DNA of 64,000 bases, from NCBI GenBank assembly GCA_038131955.1, contig JAYPQK010000009.1, positions 434,001 through 498,000 of the forward strand, given 5' to 3'. This stretch comes from SHAN690 sp038131955. Lineage in GTDB: Bacteria > Bacteroidota > Bacteroidia > Flavobacteriales_G > Salibacteraceae. Below are positions 42,542-49,954 of this stretch, piece by piece. Numbering within the stretch: position 1 is the stretch's first letter; each line of letters begins with the position of its first letter. The position numbers and the translations under genes are program-made. Under the pieces are notes generated by a model. It did no database searches and had not been told where the DNA came from. It saw only the letters and a list, made by a program, of their open reading frames with translations.

Positions 42542-43503
42542 GAGAAATACGTTTCAATGCTCAAGCGGATCAGGTACATGCTGAGAATGATGATCAGCGT
42601 GAGGCCATTGTTCATATTGGCAGAATACAAAAAGTGCTTTTTAGTCCTGGCTTTAAAGATCAAAGCGATTTCCGCAAGGAGAATGAGAACACCTACAAAG
42701 AAGACGGTGGTCATAACGAGGTGAACGTGAAGAAACTGGATGTAAACCCAAGTGAAAAGAGCGCCGAACAAAGCGTAAAGACTGATCAATACCGACTTGG
42801 TAGCTTTCACTCCGATCTGAATAGGAACTGTTTTAGATCCGAATATCCTATCCCCTCGGAAGTCGATGACGTCCTTGGTGATTTCTCGTGTGAGGGTGAG
42901 TAGAAAGATGGCTACGCTATAGCCCATGATCCAATAGGCCGGTACGTTGAAGATCGAATACCCAAGTTTTTCGATGATCTCAGGATGCGCTTGATTTTGT
43001 AGTGGAATCTCAAAAAGACCCACGATCAATGGAACAAATCCTGCCATCAGCGAGATCGCTAGATTGCCGGCTAGAAATTGATGCTGAAGTGTGGTTGAAT
43101 AGTACCAAAGGGTGAAAACGGCAAAAACGAACAACGCACTCATCTGCCAAAGACCGAGTTTGTACGAAAGGTAAGTCGCCGTCACAAGGCCAAGTCCAGA
43201 CAGCACCATATGCAGCATCATGGCCACCCGTCGCTTGATGTATCGATCGATGATGACCTTTTTGATCTTGTTCACCCGGTCGATCTTCACGTCGAAATAG
43301 TCATTGATACAGTATCCCCCGGCGGTGATCAACACGGTGCTAAGAACGAGGTAGCTGAAGTGACGCTCGTCGATCATGAGATCATACCCATTGATGGACA
43401 GCATCGGTTCTATGATCAGCCAACGAATACCATATTGGATCGCCGCGATCAGAACGAGGATCGGAAATCGAACAAGTCGCAGGTATGCAAGGACGGTTAC
43501 CAT
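42538..43503 (-). CDS. UbiA-family prenyltransferase
   Basis: A 321-residue membrane protein with about eight or nine helices. The two aspartate motifs are NDYFDVKIDRVNK and DVIDFRGDR. In Flavobacteria the enzyme at this locus is usually described as geranylgeranylglycerol-phosphate geranylgeranyltransferase-like; the true acceptor is uncertain. It sits in a run with the KdsC-like and Maf genes, with seven and four bases of overlap. Confidence 0.88.
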   Translation of the reverse strand: MVTVLAYLRLVRFPILVLIAAIQYGIRWLIIEPMLSINGYDLMIDERHFSYLVLSTVLITAGGYCINDYFDVKIDRVNKIKKVIIDRYIKRRVAMMLHMVLSGLGLVTATYLSYKLGLWQMSALFVFAVFTLWYYSTTLQHQFLAGNLAISLMAGFVPLIVGLFEIPLQNQAHPEIIEKLGYSIFNVPAYWIMGYSVAIFLLTLTREITKDVIDFRGDRIFGSKTVPIQIGVKATKSVLISLYALFGALFTWVYIQFLHVHLVMTTVFFVGVLILLAEIALIFKARTKKHFLYSANMNNGLTLIIILSMYLIRLSIETYFS

Positions 43504-44036
43504 GTGAATTCTGCTAAGTTATTACTGTTTTGTTCATGGTCGTACCACGTTCCCTGTGTTTTCATGATCAATTCAATGATCTCACGAACACAACCCTCTC
43601 CGCCGTCCTTTTTTGAGATATATCGACTGATCTCCTTGATCTCAGTAGCGGCGTCAGCAGGACAAGCCGGCAATCCGATCATCATCATGGCGGCTAGGTC
43701 CGGAATATCGTCACCCATGTACATCACTTCTTCAGGTTTGAGGTCGTAACTGTGGATGAAGTCGTCCATGGATTCGTCCTTATGACTGCTTCGTAAATAG
43801 ATGTCTGTGATTCCTAAGGCAGAGATGCGCTCTTTCACTTGCATGCTGCTTCCCCCGGTGATGATGGCGACGTGATATCCTTTCTTTACCGCGATCTGAA
43901 GGGCGTAGCCATCCTTTGAGTGCATCCTTCGCATTTGCTGACCATCGGGCAACAAGGTTACCGTACCGTCGGTCAGCACGCCATCCACGTCAAATACGAA
44001 GGCCTTGATGCGTTGGAATGTATCCAAATAACTCAT
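43497..44036 (-). CDS. KdsC-like HAD phosphatase
   Basis: A 179-residue member of the HAD C0 group. Catalytic motif I is FVFDVDGVLTDG, motif II is the Thr in IITGGSS, and the metal site is YMGDDIPDLAAM. KdsC dephosphorylates KDO-8-phosphate in lipopolysaccharide synthesis, but no KDO gene lies beside this one, so another phosphosugar is possible. It overlaps the DUF2520 gene by four bases (ATGA). Confidence 0.9.
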   Translation of the reverse strand: MSYLDTFQRIKAFVFDVDGVLTDGTVTLLPDGQQMRRMHSKDGYALQIAVKKGYHVAIITGGSSMQVKERISALGITDIYLRSSHKDESMDDFIHSYDLKPEEVMYMGDDIPDLAAMMMIGLPACPADAATEIKEISRYISKKDGGEGCVREIIELIMKTQGTWYDHEQNSNNLAEFTW

Positions 44037-44797
44037 GGGCGATAGGTTTTTTGAATGCTTTCACTCAGAAGGCGGTAGATCTCTTGGGTGCATGGGTCAT
44101 CCTTCAGTTGTTCCAAGTGCTTGCTTATCATGGACTCATCTCCACGACGCGCAGGACCGGTTTGACTTGCCTCAGGACTGTATTCGATCGCTTTTCTGAG
44201 TGTCTCGTGTAACAAGGGTTCAAGCACTTCAAAGGAGGTGTCGCCTTTGGCTAGGACCCGTTCCGCTAAGTAAAGAATGTGGTTCACAAAATTGGCGCCG
44301 AATACACCGGACATGTGAACAATCTTGCGTTGATCAGAACTCTTGACTTCAACGTTTCCACTCAGGTCTCGTCCAATCTTCAGGAGCAATTCTTCAAGTT
44401 CGGCATGATTACTTTCCACTAAGACGGGAATACCCTTCCAATCCGGTCTCACATGTTTGGAGAAGGTTTGGAATGGATAGAGAACGCCACTTTTTTGACG
44501 GTCATTCAGCATCGGAGTGCTGCCCGAAGTGTGAACGACCGCTACGGTTGGAGAAATGCTTTCAGCCGTGCGTTGGATCACATCGTCTGGAACACAGAGG
44601 ATGGCTAGATCGATCTTTTCGTCTACCTGGCTGGGATGGTCCTTGACCTCAGCTCCAAGCTCTTTTGCCAAGTCATCGCTCGCGTTATGAGACTCCGAGA
44701 TCAGAAGGGCGACCTTATAGCCAGCTTCATGCAGTCGGAATCCAAGGTTCCATCCTACATTCCCAATACCCACAATGGCAATACGCGGTGATGTCAT
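44033..44797 (-). CDS. Rossmann-like / DUF2520 protein
   Basis: A 254-residue protein. An N-terminal NAD(P)-binding fold (IAIVGIGNVGWNLGFRLHEAG) is followed by a helical DUF2520 domain with GVLYPFQTFSK and HMSGVFGANFVNH. It resembles pyrroline-5-carboxylate reductase and ketopantoate reductase in shape. The reaction is unknown. The start at 44797 overlaps the ccmF stop (ATGA), and the longer frame to 44878 is a shadow. Confidence 0.88.
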   Translation of the reverse strand: MTSPRIAIVGIGNVGWNLGFRLHEAGYKVALLISESHNASDDLAKELGAEVKDHPSQVDEKIDLAILCVPDDVIQRTAESISPTVAVVHTSGSTPMLNDRQKSGVLYPFQTFSKHVRPDWKGIPVLVESNHAELEELLLKIGRDLSGNVEVKSSDQRKIVHMSGVFGANFVNHILYLAERVLAKGDTSFEVLEPLLHETLRKAIEYSPEASQTGPARRGDESMISKHLEQLKDDPCTQEIYRLLSESIQKTYRP

Positions 44798-47184
44798 AGG
44801 CGTCTGAATCGTTGGAATACAGCCATGAATGTGCCGATTCCCATGACGATGATGCCCAGCCAAAGTATGTTGATCCAAGGGAATACGATCGCTTTCATCA
44901 CGATGAATTCGCGGTATCGAGGATCCTTTTCCAATACTTTGAAGGTGAAACTCTCGGTTTCTGGGTCGATGCCTTCGAAGGATACGCTCACTCCAACGTC
45001 AGGAACACTATCAGGAACCGAGAAGGAGTATTGACGATTGCGGATCACGAACAACGGCTCGACCTTGTGTGATCGCGTCTGGACGTCATACAGGGTGAAG
45101 CTCGCGCCTAGGGCGAGGTCATTTACCGTTAGGCCTTTATTTTGGATCTGGGGACTACGATTCAATGAGTCCAATACTAGGAAGCTGTTCTGTGCGAAGA
45201 TTGTATCACCCATTTGAACGCTGTGCTCTGATTCTTTGGTCTCTTTTTTACGGTCTTCGATCTCGGCATAGGTGATGTGGGTATACACATCCTTGTTCAA
45301 GTAGTGTCGCGTATATGGCTCGGCTACATTGCCCATCCTTGGATTAAGCTGAATGAAAGGGTAGAGCGTGAAAACTTCCTCCAATTGCCCTTGCTCATTG
45401 GCCTGCATGTATTCGACCTCGTATCGGATGAAGAGGCCATCTTTCTCCTTGCCGCGATAGCTCACGAAGTAGTCACCCATCATGAGGGTGTCATCCTTCA
45501 TCAAGAGGATATTCTCGTTGTTGTTGAAATCCTCACCCAGCACCTGTACATCGTACAAGCTCGTGTTTTGGGAGATCACATCACTCTGGCTGGTCGAGAT
45601 CAGGGCTCCGAGGAGGATCAATCCAAAACCTACGTGAGCTACGCTCGCTCCGGCTTTGGCTAACTTTCCGCTTAGGATGCGAATGATGTAATCGAGGTTA
45701 GCGGTCACTGCCCAAGAAGATGTGAAGACCAAGAGCAGAACCAAGGGATTGGTGATGCTGAATACCACGCCGGTGAAAATGGTGATCGCTAATGAAAGAC
45801 CAAGAGAAATGCCAAGTTGTCGAACCAAGGCACGGATGTCGGTCTTTTTGTATTTCATGAACTGAGTGAAAGCTACCATCGCTGCAATGAGCACGGCCAA
45901 TGGGAGTTGCCACTTGTTGTAATGTTCGAGTCGCTCAGAGGAAGGCGCGAGATTGGTTCCGAAGATCTGGTTGATCACAGGGAAGGAGGTGCTCAGCTCG
46001 ATCTGAAAGGCGGAGATCAGTAGGATCAAAGACCCCATGAACATCCAGAATTCACGCGACCATAAGTGGTCCTCTTTAGAGTTTCTAGGGAAGTCTTTGT
46101 TGCGCCAAATGATCAGACCCATCGACAATACAAAGTAAAATCCCAAAGAGATGGCTAGCTGCCCGGTCATGCCGAGGTCAGTAAATGAGTGCACACTGCT
46201 TTCACCTAAGACCCCACTCTTCGTCAAGAACGACGAGTATTGAATTAAGATGAAGGACAGGGTCGTCAGGATAAAAAGGGTCAGTACCGATGTCTTTTGC
46301 TTCCGCTGAATGAGCATGATATGGCCGGCGCCGACCAAGATCAACCAAGGAACCAAGGATGCGTTCTCAACGGGGTCCCAAGCCCAAAATCCGCCAAAGC
46401 TCAAAGCCTCGTAGGCCCATGCGCCTCCCATCAAGATCCCTGCTCCCAAGATTCCGATTCCAAGGAAGGTCCAAGGAAGTGCTGGTTTTACCCAATCGGT
46501 GTACTTTCTTTTCCAAAGTCCGGCGATACCATAAGCAAAGGGGACAAGCACCAAAGCAAACCCAAGGAACAGAGTAGGGGGATGGATGGTCATCCAATAA
46601 TTCTGAAGCAGTGGGTTGAGTCCACGCCCGTCCAGTACGTCGATGTAATCGGGTATCTGAAAGATCGGGAGGTTAACGAAATCCGGATGCTCTCGCGTAA
46701 GGACAGTGAATGGATTGCTGCCGAGTTTATAATCGAACAGATAGATGCCAAGCAACATGGAGGTGAGGAATACCTGCACGGAAACGCCTACAGCCATGAC
46801 GGAAGATTCCCACTTTCCTACGAAGCGGAGTAGAATGTTCAACACAATGACGTGCCAGAACATCCAAAGCATAAAGCTTCCCTCGATTCCTTCCCAGAAG
46901 CAGGAAAAGATATAGCGAAGAGGTAGGTCAGAACTGCTATGCTGCCAGACGTAGTGATACTCAAAATACTGATTGAAGATCATGGTGAAGAGCGTTCCCA
47001 CCATACCTACAACACCTAAACTGTGTGACCAAAAGCTCCACCGGCCTAGTTTCTTCCATGCTTCGTCCTCATTTCGCTCCGCCAAGAAGTAGGCAACGGT
47101 TGAGAGTCCGCCAAATGCAAAGGCGATCAGGATGAAAAGGTTGCCTATCTCTCCGATGAGGAGGTGTTCGCCGACGTATTCCAT
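44794..47184 (-). CDS. ccmF: cytochrome c maturation protein CcmF-like (heme lyase)
   Basis: A 796-residue membrane protein with around fifteen helices. The heme-handling WWD region reads GGFWAWDPVENASLVPWL, and conserved histidines flank it (MTIHPPTLFLGF and GAGHIMLIQ). A large soluble loop lies before the last helix. CcmF attaches heme to apocytochrome c on the periplasmic side. Gene order CcmB, CcmC, CcmD, CcmE, CcmF upstream fits a System I maturation operon, but CcmA, CcmG and CcmH are not here. Confidence 0.9.
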   Translation of the reverse strand: MEYVGEHLLIGEIGNLFILIAFAFGGLSTVAYFLAERNEDEAWKKLGRWSFWSHSLGVVGMVGTLFTMIFNQYFEYHYVWQHSSSDLPLRYIFSCFWEGIEGSFMLWMFWHVIVLNILLRFVGKWESSVMAVGVSVQVFLTSMLLGIYLFDYKLGSNPFTVLTREHPDFVNLPIFQIPDYIDVLDGRGLNPLLQNYWMTIHPPTLFLGFALVLVPFAYGIAGLWKRKYTDWVKPALPWTFLGIGILGAGILMGGAWAYEALSFGGFWAWDPVENASLVPWLILVGAGHIMLIQRKQKTSVLTLFILTTLSFILIQYSSFLTKSGVLGESSVHSFTDLGMTGQLAISLGFYFVLSMGLIIWRNKDFPRNSKEDHLWSREFWMFMGSLILLISAFQIELSTSFPVINQIFGTNLAPSSERLEHYNKWQLPLAVLIAAMVAFTQFMKYKKTDIRALVRQLGISLGLSLAITIFTGVVFSITNPLVLLLVFTSSWAVTANLDYIIRILSGKLAKAGASVAHVGFGLILLGALISTSQSDVISQNTSLYDVQVLGEDFNNNENILLMKDDTLMMGDYFVSYRGKEKDGLFIRYEVEYMQANEQGQLEEVFTLYPFIQLNPRMGNVAEPYTRHYLNKDVYTHITYAEIEDRKKETKESEHSVQMGDTIFAQNSFLVLDSLNRSPQIQNKGLTVNDLALGASFTLYDVQTRSHKVEPLFVIRNRQYSFSVPDSVPDVGVSVSFEGIDPETESFTFKVLEKDPRYREFIVMKAIVFPWINILWLGIIVMGIGTFMAVFQRFRRL

Positions 47185-47187
47185 GGA

Positions 47188-47589
47188 TCAGATGCTGGCT
47201 TGGTCCTTGGCTTGTACTTCGCCATCCGTGTATTTGGATGGACATTTCATGAGGATCTCGTTGGCGTGGAATTGGTCGCCCTGAGCGGCCCCGATCAATA
47301 CGATCTGTTCGGAGCGTTCAAAGTCTTGTGGCTTGCTTTTGTGGAGTACCACTTCCTTCACGTCGCCGTTCACATCCTTCATCCAAAAGGTAAAGAGGTC
47401 GGGATTCGTGGTCGGTTCGTACACCATTTCTTTCTCCTTGACCAATTGTCCTACCACATGAAACTCCGCATCAGGATTCGAAAATGCTTCGTCGAAGTCA
47501 GCGTATGAACTTGAGTCGTTGATGGCTCCTATCATGGCGCCTATCAACACGGCGATCAATACGATCAGAATTATGTGAATTCGTTTCAT
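47188..47589 (-). CDS. ccmE: CcmE-like heme chaperone with CxxxY motif
   Basis: A 133-residue protein with one N-terminal membrane helix and an OB-fold domain. The heme-attachment region reads HANEILMKCPSKY. Where E. coli CcmE has HxxxY with a covalently bound histidine, this has CxxxY, as known for the CcmE of Desulfovibrio and archaea. It should carry heme between CcmC and CcmF, with the bond made through cysteine. It overlaps the CcmD-like gene by four bases. Confidence 0.88.
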   Translation of the reverse strand: MKRIHIILIVLIAVLIGAMIGAINDSSSYADFDEAFSNPDAEFHVVGQLVKEKEMVYEPTTNPDLFTFWMKDVNGDVKEVVLHKSKPQDFERSEQIVLIGAAQGDQFHANEILMKCPSKYTDGEVQAKDQASI

Positions 47590-47795
47590 CCTTGCTTCGT
47601 TTCTTTCTCCACTTTACGTAACCTCACATCCATAAAGATCAAATAGGCGAACAACACAAAAAAGAACAGGATCAATACACCTACCACGACATAGATCTTT
47701 CCTTCCGCTCTCATGTGATCCGCCATCGATGCAGCGCGTACATCCATACTAAAGAACAATAAACAAAGTGCTATGGTTGAGAGCCATCGTTTCAT
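47586..47795 (-). CDS. CcmD-like small membrane protein
   Basis: A 69-residue protein with a signal-like N-terminus, one membrane helix (IYVVVGVLILFFFVLFAYLI) and a charged C-terminal tail. Position between CcmC and CcmE and overall shape match CcmD, which helps release heme-loaded CcmE from CcmC. Sequence conservation of CcmD is always weak, so context carries most of the call. Confidence 0.75.
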   Translation of the reverse strand: MKRWLSTIALCLLFFSMDVRAASMADHMRAEGKIYVVVGVLILFFFVLFAYLIFMDVRLRKVEKETKQG

Positions 47796-47796
47796 A

Positions 47797-48450
47797 TCAA
47801 TGCTTTTTCAAAGTTGCGATTCGAATACGGATCTCGGACATCCACATCCCTAGAAGGATCCAGCCGATGATGGCAGGGTAGAATACCAATCGCATCGTGT
47901 TATCAAGGTCGTAGGAACTGAACGCCGGATTCCCCCCATTTCCAGGATGCAAAGAGTCGGTCATGCGAGGCAAGATGAAAATGAAGAGCACCATCATCAC
48001 AAAGGCGAAGATGTTGTACACTGCACTCACTTTCCCGCGCTGGATCGAGTCCTTCAAGCTGTTCCTGAGAATTCCATAGGCCAGATATGCTAGCAACGCA
48101 ATCGCAGCGCCGTTCAATTTTGGATCCGGGACCCAGTAGGCTCCCCATGTGTAGTTGGCCCATAGCATTCCGGTGACCAGTCCAGCCACGCCGAAGACCA
48201 TGCCTGTCTCAACGAAGGTGCGTGCTTTCAGGTCATCCTCTTCTTTTCCACTGTTCAGATAGCGAATGCTGTAGGCGAAGGAAAGGATGAAGAGAAACAC
48301 CATCGCGAACCAAGAAGTTACGTGGAAAAACAAGTTCCGAATGGTCTCGTTGAGAATGTCGAGGTCCGGAACATCCACCAGCAAGCCTGCGCTGATCGTA
48401 AAAAGAACCAGGAGGATCGAAAGGATCTTGAAGACAATGTGCAACCGCAA
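47797..48450 (-). CDS. ccmC: CcmC-like heme transporter with non-ATG start
   Basis: About 217 residues with six membrane helices. Conserved parts are NLFFHVTSWFAMV, with the first heme histidine, and WGAYWVPDPKLNGAA, which is the WWD motif with the third tryptophan replaced by proline. A second periplasmic histidine lies in SLHPGNGG. No ATG occurs between the CcmB stop and the first helix; TTG at 48450 or 48444 is the best start. The open frame to 48975 is a shadow of ccmB. Confidence 0.85.
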   Translation of the reverse strand: MRLHIVFKILSILLVLFTISAGLLVDVPDLDILNETIRNLFFHVTSWFAMVFLFILSFAYSIRYLNSGKEEDDLKARTFVETGMVFGVAGLVTGMLWANYTWGAYWVPDPKLNGAAIALLAYLAYGILRNSLKDSIQRGKVSAVYNIFAFVMMVLFIFILPRMTDSLHPGNGGNPAFSSYDLDNTMRLVFYPAIIGWILLGMWMSEIRIRIATLKKH

Positions 48451-48464
48451 TGTTGGACGGAATT

Positions 48465-49118
48465 TTATTCGCGCCAAAGGTACGGAAACAAGACAACTGA
48501 AAGGGCGAAACTGACCACATTCAGACCGCCAAGGACGAACAAGTATTTTGCTTGGATACTCAGGTCGATTCCGTCGATGGAATTCTTCATTAACGTGGTA
48601 GTGACCAACAGGATGGGGAGAAGGATAGGAAGGGCAAGGATAGCCATCAAGGTCAGATTGTTTCCTGCCTTCGAGGCGATGGTGGACAATAGACTCAAGA
48701 TGATCGCAATTCCCAAAGCGCCCAAGACCACGGAGGTATAGAATAGGGTGGGGTCCTGGATCCTCATGTCGAAGAATACCCGATAGATCAGCACAGCGAT
48801 CAAGGATAGGATCACCATGACCAATCCATGATACACAGCTTTTGATGAGATGAACGCGCCCGGTCCGGAAAGCGTGTACAAATAAAGCATCCGGGCTCTG
48901 GTCTCGCTTGTGAAGCTCTTGGCTACGGCGTTGAAGGCAGAGAAGAGTACCACGATCCAATAGATGGCCGTCCACGTGGCGGGGTCAGGGATGCGTTTAA
49001 CAGTGATGTAGCAGACAAAAAGGGTGGAGAGCAAGAAGAGTCCTGCACCGCCCAGCACATAAGGGTTGCGGAAGTCAGACTTGAACTCTTTCGTTAATAT
49101 TGCCAGAAATTTGTCCAT
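48465..49118 (-). CDS. ccmB: CcmB-like heme exporter membrane subunit
   Basis: A 217-residue permease with six membrane helices and the typical opening LTKEFKSDFRNPYVLGG. In System I it works with the ATPase CcmA, which is not encoded in this window. It heads the ccm run, which continues without clear breaks toward 40227. The short gap to the divergent bshB1 gene should hold both promoters, but I see no strong box there. Confidence 0.88.
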   Translation of the reverse strand: MDKFLAILTKEFKSDFRNPYVLGGAGLFLLSTLFVCYITVKRIPDPATWTAIYWIVVLFSAFNAVAKSFTSETRARMLYLYTLSGPGAFISSKAVYHGLVMVILSLIAVLIYRVFFDMRIQDPTLFYTSVVLGALGIAIILSLLSTIASKAGNNLTLMAILALPILLPILLVTTTLMKNSIDGIDLSIQAKYLFVLGGLNVVSFALSVVLFPYLWRE

Positions 49119-49157
49119 TGCGACAACAAGTTTAGGTTTAAATCGGTTAAAGGTGCC

Positions 49158-49883
49158 ATGGCATTAGAAAAAGTAGACATACTGGCGATTGGGGTACATC
49201 CGGACGATGTGGAGTTGAGTTGTAGTGGTACTATTTTGAAGGCTATTGCGGCCGGGAAGAAAGTGGGGTTGCTGGATCTGACCAAAGGAGAATTAGGAAC
49301 TCGTGGTAGCGCTGAGCTCAGGTTGAAAGAGGCCGCTGCAGCTGAGGAGATCTTGGGAGTTTCCTTTAGGGTCAACCTTGGATTGAAGGATGGTTTCTTT
49401 GAGAACAAGGAGGAAGCCCAACGAATGATCATCGAGGTTATCCGTGCTTGTCGACCAGATGTGGTGCTGTGCAATGCACTGCGCGATCGTCATCCGGATC
49501 ATGGTCGAAGTTCCGAACTTCAGAAGACGGCGACCTTTCTCTCTGGTTTGCGCAAGATTGCCACTGAATGGGATGGGGAGGATCAGTTGGAGTGGAGGCC
49601 TCGATTGGTGCTCCATTACATTCAAGACTACTTTTTGGAACCGACCATTGTGGTGGACGTGTCTGAGTTTTGGGAAAGGCGAATGGAAAGCGTCATGGCT
49701 TACGGCTCGCAGTTCTACAATCCTAAAAGTGATGAACCCGAATCTGCCATCTCGAGTAAGGCCTTTTTAGAGGTTATCAATGGCAAGGCCCAGATGTTTG
49801 GACGATATATTGGTGCTGAATACGGGGAAGGCTTCATCGCCGAACGCCCTATAGGAATATCCGAGATCACAGAGTTGATCTAA
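49158..49883 (+). CDS. bshB1: bacillithiol biosynthesis deacetylase BshB1
   Basis: A 241-residue zinc deacetylase of the LmbE/PIG-L family. Zinc and catalytic residues are in GVHPDDVELSCSG (His14, Asp16, Asp17) and RDRHPDHGRSS. TKGELGTRGSAELRLKEA is characteristic of BshB1. It removes acetate from GlcNAc-malate to give the bacillithiol precursor. This implies that the cell uses bacillithiol as its low-molecular-weight thiol, which bears on the persulfide enzymes at 5-8 kb. Confidence 0.93.
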   Translation: MALEKVDILAIGVHPDDVELSCSGTILKAIAAGKKVGLLDLTKGELGTRGSAELRLKEAAAAEEILGVSFRVNLGLKDGFFENKEEAQRMIIEVIRACRPDVVLCNALRDRHPDHGRSSELQKTATFLSGLRKIATEWDGEDQLEWRPRLVLHYIQDYFLEPTIVVDVSEFWERRMESVMAYGSQFYNPKSDEPESAISSKAFLEVINGKAQMFGRYIGAEYGEGFIAERPIGISEITELI

Positions 49884-49903
49884 ATCAAAGATATAGAGCA
49901 TAA

Positions 49904-49933
49904 AAAAAGGCCCTCACATCTGAGGGCCTTTTT
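49904..49933. terminator. bidirectional intrinsic terminator
   Basis: A 13-base perfect stem, AAAAAGGCCCTCA (49904-49916) with TGAGGGCCTTTTT (49921-49933), and a 4-base loop, with T runs on both strands. It serves bshB1 and the convergent secreted protein gene. Confidence 0.9.
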
Positions 49934-49954
49934 CATTGTTATCACATTCGGTCG

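Noticed and set aside
48468..48975. An extra N-terminal domain for CcmC
   Set aside because: This part of the frame is ccmB read in another phase. It is rich in Arg, His and Pro and has no membrane pattern.
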